In this document: piece after piece, positions 10,465 to 22,463 of the stretch | Layout of the letters: each line of letters opens with the position of its first letter | Position numbering within the stretch: position 1 is the first letter of the stretch | Source of the DNA: Larix kaempferi | Taxonomy: Eukaryota; Streptophyta; Pinopsida; Pinales; Pinaceae | Reading direction: 5' to 3' | Assembly (NCBI GenBank): GCA_027924585.1 | Contig: BSBM01000076.1 | Coordinates: 2,308,501 to 2,372,500, forward strand | Length of the DNA: 64,000 nt | Notes under the pieces: generated by a model | Told to the model about the DNA's origin: nothing | Database searches by the model: none | Seen by the model: the letters and a program-made list of their open reading frames with translations, nothing else | Translations under genes and position numbers: made by a program

Positions 10465-11807
10465 TGTTATCACACAAACTCTAGTTGCTGAAGTAAGGTG
10501 TCCCAACAGAGATGGTAGAGGGTGGACAACTAGGAAGGTGTAACCAGCAATGGCCAAGTCCTTCGCTCAATGAACGGAAGTCACACCAGACAAGGCTATT
10601 GTCACTTTAGACGAGGCACTTAGCCAAGTCAAGAGGGAGACCCCCGCTCAACCAGTGATGGTTGAGAGACAAAAATACACCCAAATCCCAAAAGAATCAG
10701 AGATGAAAACAAGGAGTGAGTGTAGATGAGCTCCTAAGTCTAATTTCAGCCAACTTATGGACATAAGTAGTGAAATTATGGTGGTGTAATAAGTGACCAG
10801 CAATCAAGTAGGATTAGAAAATGAGATTAACTTAGTGATTGTATGGCTGAAAATAGTCTAAGGAGGTATAACAAAATGGAAGTGAAATGCTGAAGTAAAT
10901 CTGCCCAAGACAAGGTTAAACAATGAGTGAAATAGATCTAGGGCAGCGAGAAATTGGCGTGTATAATCACTTCCAACGGACGATACTTGATTTCTTAAGA
11001 TAAAATGACGTTTTCAATCCAAATCTAAAGTACCCAGAACCCAGAAAAATACCCAATAGCGTGTTTGGCCAGTTTGCCCAAGTGGGGCGAATTTAGAAAA
11101 TGACTAGTGCCTGGTTAAGTGGGTAAATGGAGTCGAAACTAAATGAAACTTAAGATATAGGCTTTTGACAATGTTTCATAAGCGGGTTTGTAAGCAAAAT
11201 GAATTCTAACGGTGGATTTTAAAGATTTTAATTTTTAGGGTTTTAATGTGAATTTTCTCTCTTCAACAAACTAGAAATTGAAATACAAGAGAAGAAGATG
11301 GAACACCTACTTGGAATGAGTTGAAGTCTTTGATTTTGCTGAGGTTAAAATGTCCCAAAGATCAAATAGAATGGATTGCAGAAGTCCCCAAGTGAGTTTG
11401 ATTTGCCCAGTCCCACCAACTCGTCCCCCTTGCCTGCCAAAACCAATGGACAAATGATCAAATTAGTATGATAAGCAAGTGAAACCTACAGCAATACAAA
11501 TAAAAATGAGAGAAATGCTTGGCTGAAATGGCAAAAGCACTTCCCTTATGTTACCGATCTCGGAGAGTGGAGCAACAGTGGCAGCCAAATGGTGCGCCCT
11601 CCTCCAAGAGTTGTATTAGCTGCAAACAATGGTGAGAAGCAATGCTGGAAACAACAACAATCTACACTAGTGCATCAAGATAGCTTGGCAATCAACAAGC
11701 TCAAAGAACATCACCACAAGACAGAAGTAGAGAGAGCTCCAAATCGTTTTTCTCTTCTATTCCAAGTCTAAAATGCCAAGAGAGATGATACAATGGGTGA
11801 GTGCCTT

Positions 11808-11820
11808 CTCTTATAGAGAA
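11808..11820 (-). promoter_or_regulatory. TATA-like box of the solo LTR (first of two copies)
   Basis: Minus strand TTCTCTATAAGAG. It occupies the place of the TATA boxes in the other family 1 LTRs. The second copy is at 12160-12172. Confidence 0.5.
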
Positions 11821-12159
11821 AGGCCACTCCTCAAAAACCTATTCCCTCCAAAATGAAGGGAGAGAAATGCTTGGCTGAAATGGCAAAAGCACTTCCCTTA
11901 TGTTACCGATCTCGGAGAGTGGAGCAACAGTGGCAGCCAAATGGTGCGCCCTCCTCCAAGAGTTGTATTAGCTGCAAACAATGGTGAGAAGCAATGCTGG
12001 AAACAACAACAATCTACACTAGTGCATCAAGATAGCTTGGCAATCAACAAGCTCAAAGAACATCACCACAAGACAGAAGTAGAGAGAGCTCCAAATCGTT
12101 TTTCTCTTCTATTCCAAGTCTAAAATGCCAAGAGAGATGATACAATGGGTGAGTGCCTT

Positions 12160-12172
12160 CTCTTATAGAGAA
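12160..12172 (-). promoter_or_regulatory. TATA-like box of the solo LTR (second copy)
   Basis: Duplicate of the site 352 bp to the left, created by the tandem duplication. Confidence 0.5.
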
Positions 12173-14668
12173 AGGCCACTCCTCAAAAACCTATTCCCTC
12201 CAAAATGAAGGGCTGGGATTTAATCCCCAATGATCAAATCGAATGGTGGAGAGTGAGCCAAGAGGGGGTGTGAATTGCCCAAGTGTAGCGCACAAGTGGA
12301 GAGGGGGTCCCCTTGTGGGGTCCCTACAATACATATGACACAAGCTAGGGGGTGTCTATAACATGTTTTATCCCCCTTAGCTAATACATCAAGGTCCCAC
12401 CACAAAATACATCAAAATCGAATTGTGCCAAGTGAGGAAAAATGCCCCCCATGGGCAAATTCGACCTCCCCTAGTGAGCCGGTCCAATGGAGGGTCCCAC
12501 CAACAAATGTCATGTCCAAATATTACCAAATTACCTTACAAGTCACTTCTATATTAGCCAGCCTTTGATTTTTGCCATTTGCCATAGTTGCCTTTGCCAA
12601 TTTTTGATTTTCCTTTAATTAACTGCTGGTTTTTATTGCTGAAGCTGTAAATTGGGATTTTGACCCACTTCTAGTGCTCGGATTGTCGAACCGTCTGTTG
12701 CAGTGCGATCGTAGGCTCCAAAAATAGTAGATATGGTCACTTGAACGACCACGATCCATCACTTAGGCACTGTTTGCCCAAAATCCATGATTTTTAATTA
12801 AAATAGGTCATTAATGACCAATAATAATTAAAAATCTCATCGCTGCCTGAACCTTTTCAAATTCTGATGCTTGGAGGTTCATATGGGACCCCAATAGAAT
12901 ACAAGTGACCAAAACGAAATCTCGATTGCAATATTTTTTCGGGCCCATTTTTGGCCTGGTCAACCTAGTTTGACCAAGTCAAATCTGGTCAACTTGGTGC
13001 TGGCTGAATACCTGTATGCAATATGAAGCGATAGGCTTCCTTATACATGTTAGTACATTACTAAACAATAAAATATCAATATGGTGATAAAAAATACACA
13101 ATCTCAAAAACACGAAGACCCCGGTGAGGTGGGCCCACCACATCCAAAAGACTTATCTGCTATGCACAACCTATAGACTTGACCACCTAGTTGACTTTGG
13201 GTTATGTGGAATACAAGGTGAAGGATGAGGGATGACAAGGACAAAGATCATGTGACCCTTTGGATAACTCGAGAAAGTAGGGTCCACTGAGATAAGCATA
13301 CCATGATACAACACGGGGAAGGGCGGTGCCTCACAAATGGGTATAGTGCAGGGAAACCACCACTGGTCATCTAACAAGTACCTCACAACTCACATCCGTT
13401 CCTTAATAAGACTCCATGAGGATCTTTTCTAGAGCCGCCAAACTGGGTGTCCGACAAACCGTAACTTGAGACTCTAGGGGACAATCTTGAGCTTGTCCCT
13501 TGCTCCCTCTCACCTCCTTGCCCCGCAGGACTAGGTGAGGAAATAACCACTACAAAGCTGATATGTACGGCTGACCTGTGTCCATGTGTGTTTACAAACA
13601 CATTGCATGGATTTTACAATGAATTTCATACTTAGCCTTTTTGGCTAGATTTTACATTTACAATAGCCTTCTTGGCTTGCTTTACATTTCTTCATTTCTT
13701 CATTTCTTCATTTTACATCAAGGCCCTTTTGGGCTACATACATATCTCAATAGATATAATCAAGGTGCTCATACTGCAAAGTAATGGGGGTGAGCAATAC
13801 ATGCTTCGATGACCGATGGGGAACATCCGGTGAGGCTACACACTCCTATATTGCATTGTAACATCGAGGGCAACTGACAGGAGCAAATCCCAAGTTTGAG
13901 AGTGCATCTCACACACTAAAGAGCCGAGGCACAAAAGACAGGGAGTCATGGCATACTCAGAGGTCAGTGGGGAAAGGGATCCTCAAGGTCACAAATCAGA
14001 ATCCAAGTCGGGAAAGATCAATCATGAACGGGTCGGATGGGTGGAGGAAGTGAATGTGGATCCAAAGTCAGCTGCCTAGGGGAACTAAGTGACCAAGTCT
14101 ATACCAATAAAAGGGGATATGATCCAGTGTGCATAGACAGGAACCTACTGAAGGGGTGGACTGATATCACCAACGGCCAAACACATCATAATAACAACTA
14201 GATCACCACATCAACATAATAATGTAAAGTTAGTGTACTATCATGTATAAACAAGTCTGATCAACAACATAAGCGCAAAACATCAAATGCTTTACCTGTC
14301 GCACCATATACCTGCTGCTGAACTTGACTCTGAAGCTGGATCTCTGCTGAATCCGGGCAATAAGTGGCCAACCAGCAATACTTTGTACTTTCAATTAAAA
14401 ATATGGCTAGGCAACTGTCTCAATGGGCTTACGCAAAGCCTGGCAAAGAAGGGTGCCTCTTTAGGCAATAATGTATACATATCTTGACAATACAATAAGC
14501 CATCTGTCCCCACTGATATGTCTGCTCGGGGCAATCTGAACAAAACTGTGTGCCTCCTCTGAAGGCATCCGATCTCTGATCTTAACAAAAAAAAAATTAT
14601 AGTATGGTCCTTGACCACACAATCTGCAGCATGGTAGCTCCAACTAACATGGATGTGATAACACCGTC

Positions 14669-14739
14669 CTTCCAAAGATCCTTGGATTCTGTGGGGGAGG
14701 AGGAACATTCTGGTTTCCACCAGCATTTGTTTCGGCCAT
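14669..14739 (-). pseudogene. gag: gag of element A, N-terminal piece
   Basis: Starts at the Met of MAETNAGGNQN and runs to NPRIFGR, equivalent to MANTNPPPRAFG in element B. It is cut by the solo LTR and its target duplication. The same frame is open upstream to 14961 and resembles the matching in-frame upstream stretch of B (FLWKIYN against LFWKIVN), so translation may begin earlier than this Met. Confidence 0.75.
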
Positions 14740-15137
14740 TGGATTAGATGAGGTTGAAGAAGATCCCAAAGAATGATTCGGAGAAGAAGAGTGATTGTAA
14801 ATCTTCCAAAGAAAATTCAAAGAAGTCTCTTTGATTGGTCTTCTGTTCCGAATGTAAGTTATAAGGGATCCTTCAAGATTAAGATGTTCTAAGAATTTAG
14901 GATTTATACGTTGGGTTCGGTCCTCAGTAGAGTCGCAGGGTGGAGTCGCCAGGTGAACCACACAAGTAATTCACCAAAAATGAAAAATGTCGTAGGAGAG
15001 GTGAGATGAGTGAAAATTAAAATGGTGATTGAAGTAATTATGAAATTTGAAATGCAATGACCGAGGCAAAATACCGGATGCGATAAGATATGGATTGACG
15101 CACAGACACTTTCAGACACCGAAGGTAAGCCTCTACC
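14740..15137 (-). other. Leader of element A
   Basis: Region between primer-binding site and gag. It contains TGGAGTCGCCAGGTGAA on the plus strand and ACCGGATGCGAT, blocks also found in the leader of element C (46140-46385). It may hold the packaging signal. That is inference from position only. Confidence 0.55.
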
Positions 15138-15155
15138 TCCCAGGCAATGGCGCCA
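15138..15155 (-). promoter_or_regulatory. Primer-binding site of element A (tRNA-Asp type)
   Basis: Minus strand TGGCGCCATTGCCTGGGA, three bases from the LTR end. It differs by few bases from the plant tRNA-Asp site of Athila/Tat elements. Confidence 0.85.
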
Positions 15156-16454
15156 AAATGTTATCACCAATCTTGTAGTTGTCCCTACAGATGGATCCAA
15201 GGTGGATGGTAGAGGGGACAAGCAACTAAAGTGGTGAACCAAGAGAGCCCTAGTTCTCAAAAGGATGGTTGTCACGCCAACCAAGGCACTCTTTGCTTTA
15301 GCTATCAAAGCCAAGATAGGAAGGGGGAGACCCAGACCTACTCCCAATAGGAGAGATCAACCCAATCACCAGATCAAATCAATCAAATGAAGTACGTAGG
15401 GTGACAGGTATGGAACCCTAGAATTGAGGAGTTAGGACCACTGTGGAGGCTTAGGAAAGGTGTGATATGATAAGAAAGAAAAAACAGAGTGATTCTATGA
15501 TTATGTATGATTCCAAGATTCAAAGCTAGTTCAAAATGGTCAAAATCAAATTCCTTGGGAAACATGACCCTTAAAATAGGGAAAGTGTCCCAAAACGTAG
15601 ATATGACAGTTAGGGATTTCTAGCTATGCTTGATGAAGGGATGTGACAATGTCTAAGTGTGCAAGCAACCAAACAGGGATCAAACCCACAGGGAAATTGG
15701 ACAACCCAGGAAAGTCGTGAGGGCTTGGAGAGATCAGTGCCTTGGGGTTTGGGCCTATGGAGTCACCCAAGTAAGACGTTTTTGAGAACCCACTTCACAA
15801 TGTGCTCGATCTACAATACCCAGAAAGGATTTTCCAATTGACCAGGGGATTTGATCAATAGAATTTTTCTTAGAATTTTAGTTGATTTTAAATGAGGGTT
15901 TTGAATGACTTAGACAAATGGATAGATCAATGGAATGAGAAACTTACCTTGAGAATCATACCTGAGTGATGGATGAGGTTGCCATGTTGTTGAGGAATGT
16001 TTCCCGCAGAGATCAAATGAGAGATTGTTGATTTTTCTTGCCCTGATATGATGCCCTAGTCCACATGTGCGCCCTCCTCTTCCTGTCAAACCAAGTAAAG
16101 CGATTCAATCAGTGAGATCAAGAATGGAGAAAATACAAGCAAATAGCAATAGCAACATGAAGTAGAAGGTACTAAGACAATAATACTCCCTGTTACCGAC
16201 GAAGAGACCCCAAAGAAGAGGCAGGGAGAGTCTCCCCTACCAATGCGACCTCCTTGAAGCAAATCGGCTTCCACCTGTAGATGAAAAATACATGGAACAA
16301 AATGATAGCAAGATAATCTCCATAACCCAATGGAAAGGAAGAACAAACAGTCGAACTCCAAAAGCATTCACCACCACAAGACAAGTAGATGCAATAATAA
16401 TTTTCTATTCCAATAATCTAGAGCCAAAAGTCACTTTACAATTAGGAGCTCTCT

Positions 16455-16466
16455 CCTTTAAATAGG
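16455..16466 (-). promoter_or_regulatory. TATA-like box in the 5' LTR of element A
   Basis: Minus strand CCTATTTAAAGG, in the same context (purine-rich GGAGAGAG downstream) as TATA boxes in the other family 1 LTRs. Confidence 0.6.
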
Positions 16467-17874
16467 ATGGAGAGACACCAAAACCCTAACCACCTTTTCA
16501 ATGGATGGCTAAGATTAAAAGATCGAAGTGATCTAATCAATGGTTGAGATGAGCTCAACATAAAAGTACATGCATTAATAATAAAATAATACATCAATGG
16601 ACCAAATAGCCCTAGGAGAGGGGATCCCACCAAATGTCAATGATAAAATATAAGATCTAGCTGATGGTGGGTCCAAGGGGCAATTTCTAACACCCTTGGT
16701 CAATCCCCATGGCACAATAGCATCAAAATATAAATCTAAGCACCAAATCGTGCCTCTCTGGAAAAGTCGTGAGCCTTAGGAGGCTCCAGAAATCCATAAA
16801 AAATGCTGGAGTGATGAGTGTAGGTCCCACTGAAAGCTGAAACTACTGGAGAAGGTGTGGAAGACATCCCACTCATCATCAAAAGTCATCCCATGCCAAT
16901 CCCTTGCCTCAGTAGCTCAAATCGAATCCCTCAGTAGCCATTTTTACCATTTTTAATCTGCCTTGGGAAGTGTGAAGTTGCCCAAACTGCCTCCTAGAGT
17001 GCTTGCGCTGTCAAGGTAAGCCCACCAGGCTCTCTGGGAGGGGGGTAATATGGTAATAACAAGTGGCTGGACCACCCCCTCCATGCACAACGCCCTATGT
17101 GAACCAATCAAATCTCACCTCTGCCCTGATAGGCCATCTGACAGGGCAAAACTGCACTAGGATAGCCAACTGAGGCTAATAATCACTGTAACTGCCCGTA
17201 ACTGAAAACAGGCTGTCTCATTGGACTCAGAGAGCTCAATTCCATCTAAGATGTGTACTCATAGACCATATAGATCTCTGCATGATTTGTATAAATATCC
17301 AACATACCCGACATACCAAATAATAATAATCTGTAAAAGTGCTGAAAAGCACAAATCATCATCATAAGATTGAAACTACTGGATAGAACCATCTGGTGAG
17401 ATGTAATATACAATATGACATATCTCTGCATCATCTGAGGTTTGCCACCTCATGTCCTGTGGTTGACTTTTGGTCAAACTGGGTTTGACCAAGTCAACGT
17501 GACCCAAAATATAACTCAGGCTATCATCAAAACTGCTGCAAGGTGCCAAAGGTTAAAACATGCTCTACAATTCATTCAAGTAACAATTATAACAAGAAGT
17601 AATCATTTACTGGCGATCTAAAACCAAATATATAAGGCTTTCAAGATTTACTATGACTCAGACTAGACCTTCAAGACCATACTCACTTCATAGTTGTGAT
17701 CAATTTGCTAGTGAAGGGCGAAGGCTAAAATTTAAAAGGCTAGGCTAAGGGTTGACTACTGACTTGACATTGTGACACTTTGGAAATGGAAAGGGAATAC
17801 GCACTCTAACATATGCTGGACAAGCAATAACACGGGGGATGGTAGTCTCTCACAGATGGGTAAGATGTTCAAAG

Positions 17875-18777
17875 CAATGTTATAAAAACTGAACGGGTGG
17901 TCGAACCGGCCGACCTCGAGAACCGGAACTGGACCAAAACTGAGAAAAAAATCGGATCACAAAACCGGTCCACCAAAAATACATAAAATGTTCAAATTTT
18001 GAAAAACTATATATATATAGATATAGATATATGTTCAACCATGTGAATCAAAACCATTATACACAAATTTGCAAAAAGGGCTCCTGTATGTATTTTGCTA
18101 GGTGCCATACTAAGCATATTTCACTTGAATCATATGTCTAACATGTTGAGGAAATTGTTGTTGTTGAAAGGGTTGTTTCAAGGTTGTTGTAACAGACAGT
18201 CACCTTGGAATATGCCCACAAAAGTTTCTTGTAACTACACAATTAGCTCAGAGTTGTTGTTAGGGGCCAGGGCTGCTCAAAGTCTCTTTACTGCTGTAGA
18301 TAACTACTATTAGGTGTATTTTATTTATGATGATATAACCAGGACTGTTGTAGGTACTTAGCATACCCTTTCAAGGCTGCTACACTTCCCAAGAATGTCA
18401 AGAATGATTCTTAACTCAAAATACTCAAGTGAATAATATGAGAGAAATAGAGCGGTTGGGGTTGCTTTTATAGCTTTCTTAGGGGCTGAGGGTTATCTAG
18501 AACCTTCCCCACTCAACCAACTTGTTTATTTAAAAAAAAAATTAAAAAATGGCCTCTTAAATGTCGATGTATGGTTATGTATTGAACCGGTCAAAACCGG
18601 AACTGGAACCGGAAAACCGGCCGAAACTAGTAAAACTGGTTGGAACCGGTCAGAACCGGCTTGTTCCGTACGAAACCGGCCATTTCCGGTTTGAGACACC
18701 GATTTGAACCGGTGATGCCTCTGAACCGATCGAACCCGGCCGATTCGACTGGAACCGGTCCGGTTTTTATAACACTG
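17875..18777. mobile_element. hAT-type non-autonomous element 1
   Basis: 903 bp with 15-bp terminal inverted repeats: left CAATGTTATAAAAAC, right GTTTTTATAACACTG (one mismatch). They are flanked by a perfect 8-bp target duplication GTTCAAAG. Eight-bp duplications and CA(A/G)TG ends are typical of hAT elements. Both subterminal regions are packed with AACCGG/CCGGTT motifs, denser on the right. The middle (about 18020-18560) has no transposase and no recognised captured gene. The empty site is visible in related LTRs (GTTTAGAGAGTG at about 38548). Confidence 0.9.
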
Positions 18778-19928
18778 GTTCAAAGAGTGCTTATTCAACT
18801 TAGGCACCATGCCTACTTTTATAAAAGATGATCGAAGTTCATTAGGATCCATTGATTTCACTTTATGGCCTTTTTGGCCTACATAACCCTTCGGATCTAA
18901 GGTGTGCTAAGAAGCACAAGTAATTGCAGCTTGCATCCAGGGCATGTTCATACATATACATAAGGTCAAGAATCGTTTAGATATAGAGTTTAAGAACCAT
19001 TGCTTTTTGGACCTTTTTTATACTCTTCAAGGAGTATTTATAGCGTTTCATTGCTCTTGCCCTTTACTCATGTGTGTTGAGAAACACATTCTAGAGTTTA
19101 CAATTTCCATGGGCGAATTTACATAAATTTCGATAAGTAGTACATGAGCTTTCAGTTTTAGCCAACACATCTTAAGTGACTAGGGGTACTTCGTACCAGT
19201 GCCAAACATCGGGACAATCGGCCATAATGATTTAGGACTACAATCAACTCAGACCCGAGACATAAGAAATAGGGGAGCTCATCCAACACAGAGGCTAAAG
19301 CGAGGGAAGGTCTTCCATGCCACTAGTCAAGTAGTAAGTCAGGGTAATAAACAAACTGGTAGGTAATGGATGGGTGAAGACAGTGAATAATGAGACCAAC
19401 ACTAGCAAGCCAAAGTATGGTGGGAATGATCACCTCTATTCTCCCTGGGGAGGGTAAAACCAATGAGTAGGGGTAGTGAACTTCTAAGTATGAGTGGGGA
19501 CAATATAATATATATAAAGATACAACCAGATCCACTTATCTATATGATCGCCAGATCATGATACTAAATGCTAAGACATGCTACAAGAATGAATATAAAA
19601 GCTATATAACCAGAACATCATAATATACCTGCTGAGTCATATACCTGAATGTTCATAATCTGAACCAACATCTGTCCTTTGAAACTACTGCTGTAACTCT
19701 GGGCCATATTGACTGCTCTGTACAAATGGCTAAATGGCTACATCGGTCATCTCTCCGAGTGTCCTGAAACTCAGTCATGGCATGGGGAATAAAACTGCTG
19801 TCCATATAATAATCATGATCCATAATAGATGCTCATCTCAAAATCTCAATGTAAGGGAACTGGCTGAAAAGTGTACTGGAATCTGAAAAATAGTGTATGG
19901 TAGCCCGACTACTATATATGTGATAACA

Positions 19929-20884
19929 GGCTCCAAAGACCAAACTACCATAACATTCATTCAACAACCAATCAATAGACCACAACAAGTACAAGCAACT
20001 TAGAAACTGTCAACCAAAAGACAACCAGGAGCAGGGGATACAACAATGGACTCAACTGGGACCAAGATACAACTTAGGGTCACTCAACTAAGTCAATGAG
20101 TAACCAGGGTGTTACCGAGCAAATTAGTAGGGCTATTCCCCAATAAGCATAGATAAGAAGAGTGACCCAATGTCATCTCAGTCCTCGTTCTAACTTCTTC
20201 GGAAGTCGAAACCTCCAAGGAGAAGTATCCTTATGGAATCCTATAAAGACATTAAAACAACCAACGAACTATATTCTATGCAATCTTATAGTTAGATCAG
20301 TGCCAAATGGAGTCAAGTGCATTCAACTTCAGCCAATGCTCATTTGTTCATTTAGTGAAATGTGTAAGTGTTTTATGCATATACAATAATAATCAATATT
20401 GGATCAAAAGACTATATAGTCAATAAACTAACCCCAAAATGTATTAAAAGATAATTGTCACTTTCAGTCAATTTATACATAAGCATGTAACATAGCCATT
20501 CCTAACCAATAGTAATTGTTAAAAAGACTAAGTAATGAGGTATAAAAAGATTATTTTTCATGTAAACAAAGTCTTAATCCATAGCCAAATGCACATTAAA
20601 TTATAAAAGCCAAATGCTATTTAATAAGAAGATAAGACAAAAAAGAACCTACTCTAATGGTGAAATATTGAATTTGTTCTTTAATGGGGCATGCAAATTT
20701 GTATCATCAACCAAGTATATATATAAACAATAGTTATCAATAATTAACCCGCATTTACTATTAAGTGTATCAATTTATTTCGATTATTTTCCAGAGCTGT
20801 ATAATATAACCTTTATGGTGTGTGGAATATAGCAAATAACCAAGAAAAAATTAAAGATATTATTTTTAATTAGTTTTCTGTTTT
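19929..20884. other. AT-rich non-coding stretch right of element A
   Basis: No coding potential, RNA gene or terminal repeat recognised. GGCTC directly after the LTR would be half of the target duplication of element A, but the partner is lost. Confidence 0.4.
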
Positions 20885-21570
20885 GATGTGTGCAGGTTCG
20901 TAGCAGGGGATAAGGGAGAAAGGCGCACGAGGGCTGCCCAAAGGGCAAACCCTAATAGAGAGTGAGAGAAGGTGCGGGTCTGGAGGTAGTGGGAGGCCGG
21001 AGGCAGCGAGGGCAAGGAGATGTAAGCATAAGCGAGCAACAGAGTCAGAGGGAGGGGCCCGCGAGGTATGAGGATGCTGCGGTAAGGAAAGGGAAGGCCC
21101 GCAGGAGGAGTGGAAAGGGAGTTGGAAGGGGCTGCGACGAGGAAGGAGCAGCGGGATGGCGTGGAGCAGGTTGAAGGGACGATATGTTGGAAAGGAAGAA
21201 GGGAGCAGGAGTTAGACCGTGGGGAAGGCAGAGCTCGGGTGCAAGCAGAGGCCGTGGATGGAGGGAGTGGCAACCGCGAAGGGAAAAGGGTGTGCGGAGA
21301 TGGGAGAGGCTCGACCTAAGCTGTAGGAGCCGCGGGCAGGGAGGCCGCGAATGGGAAGGATGCGGGCTGAGGAGGAGTTGGAGCAGACTTCGGGGGAGCT
21401 GCGGGTGTGGCCTTCGGATGGGGCAAGCGAGGAGAGGCCGCAGGTTGGAGGATGGCCATGAAGGGAAAGCTCGGGGAGGATACAAGGAAAAACGAAAGAA
21501 GAAAGCAGCTGTGGGAAGTCATGAGGGTAGGATAGGGTTTCCTGCTAGGGATTTTACAGCAGAATGAGTT
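20885..21570. other. GC- and purine-rich tract, probably non-coding
   Basis: The plus strand is strongly G/A-rich for about 650 bp in an AT-rich setting, which opens long overlapping frames on both strands. These are Pro/Ser/Leu-rich or Arg/Gly-rich and show no domain, so I do not call genes. A similar purine-rich block occurs at 30070-30400 inside a family 2 LTR, both after a pyrimidine run ending in AG. It may be the 5'-leader-like part of another LTR. Confidence 0.5.
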
Positions 21571-22463
21571 TTAGTTTTAAGTTTTTACTAACAAACTAAT
21601 TCTGAAAGATAAAATAAAACTACATGAACCAGCATATAATATCGAATAATATTTACAGAATAACTCAAAAGTTAAGTTTTAAAATGTGGATTGAACAATC
21701 AGAGTTTGATAAAATAATCCAACGTAACCTAGGGTTTCTAGAGGGATAACCCTTTACTTGAGATGGGACTTGCTCAGTTTGGCAAGCCAAAGAATCCTCC
21801 AACAACTTCTAGGGTTAGTTCTGAGAATTTTGGCCAAAGCAAACCTAAGAGACCTAAAGCTCAAGCTTTCTTAGCTAGGGCAACAAAATACTGAAATTTG
21901 ACTAGCCTAGGGCAAAAATGCAGCATTATAACTATCATTCAAACCTTAAACAAACCTTAGTTTCAACATTTAGCAAAAAGACATCAAGAGATGAAAACTT
22001 AGATACTTTTTTGTGCCTGTGTCAAGCAAACAACTCTTAGCAATCACCCGAGCAAGATGCAAGAACAAAAGAATCTCCAAAGATAAGTCCCAAAATCAGC
22101 TCATACATTCATCCTCAAGAAAGTGTTTCTCCTCCAAAAACCCAAGGAGGTCGAAAATCAGAAAAATAGATATGATCCCTTCAATTGTTAATTTTTGAAG
22201 TGAGGAGAAGATGAATTTATATCTTTCTCACACTCACTTTTACACAAAATAAGGTGAATTGAATATTTAAAATGTCAACTTAAAATTAGCATTAAAATAA
22301 TCTAAAAATAATCAAAGTAGTGGGTAAATTGGGTGTTTTCCTGTATTTGACGCCTACTTGTTTAAAAATGGCTAGACAAGGCCAAATTCGACGAAACTGA
22401 ACGCTGAGACGCGGAGGGGGAGTCATCATACCCCTTCTAACCCCACGAAATAGTGAAAAGCCC
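21571..22463. other. AT-rich non-coding stretch
   Basis: Short frames only, with no repeat structure I can define. Could be diverged LTR. Confidence 0.35.

Larger units (their letters stand above)
11509..12212. repeat. Perfect 352-bp tandem duplication
   Basis: Copies at 11509-11860 and 11861-12212 look identical base for base by eye. Each holds the TATA-like core of the LTR promoter. Identity in an otherwise diverged LTR means either a recent event or an assembly error. Confidence 0.9.
10465..14663 (-). mobile_element. Solo family 1 LTR inserted in gag of element A
   Basis: Runs from TGTTATCA to TGATAACA, 4199 bp, flanked by CCATC on the left and CCGTC on the right, a 5-bp target duplication with one transition. 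If one duplication copy and the LTR are removed, the gag frame continues without shift, which confirms both ends. No primer-binding site or coding region lies inside, so it is a solo LTR. It contains a perfect 352-bp tandem duplication. Confidence 0.9.
7808..19928 (-). mobile_element. Element A: RT-less gag-protease retroelement (family 1), 3' end lost
   Basis: Minus-strand element made of a 5' LTR (15159-19928), primer-binding site, leader, gag, protease and acidic module. The 3' LTR and 3' non-coding region are missing, replaced by the family 2 scrap. A solo LTR interrupts gag, and a hAT element interrupts the LTR. From 10463 down to 8724 the frame is the same throughout and broken only by four stops, followed by one frameshift. 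This makes A less decayed than B. There is no reverse transcriptase. Confidence 0.85.
15159..19928 (-). mobile_element. 5' LTR of element A
   Basis: TGTTATCA to TGATAACA, 4770 bp including a 911-bp hAT insertion with its duplicated target, so about 3.86 kb net. The left end abuts the primer-binding site, which fixes it as a 5' LTR read on the minus strand. A TATA-like box lies at 16455-16466, placing about 2.6 kb net of U3 upstream and 1.3 kb of R-U5 downstream. Confidence 0.9.

Noticed and set aside
11509-12212. Two identical 60-codon frames as a repeated gene
   Set aside because: By-product of the 352-bp tandem duplication inside an LTR.
14904-15347. 147-codon minus-strand frame
   Set aside because: Spans leader, primer-binding site and LTR end of element A, so it cannot be a real gene.
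19929-19933. GGCTC as half of the target duplication of element A
   Set aside because: The partner side is deleted, so it cannot be tested; similar text (GGCTCC) also follows the LTR end in element C, where it is internal sequence.
21045-21567. Overlapping open frames of 127-146 codons on both strands
   Set aside because: Explained by the GC- and purine-rich composition; Pro/Ser/Leu or Arg/Gly-rich products without domains.
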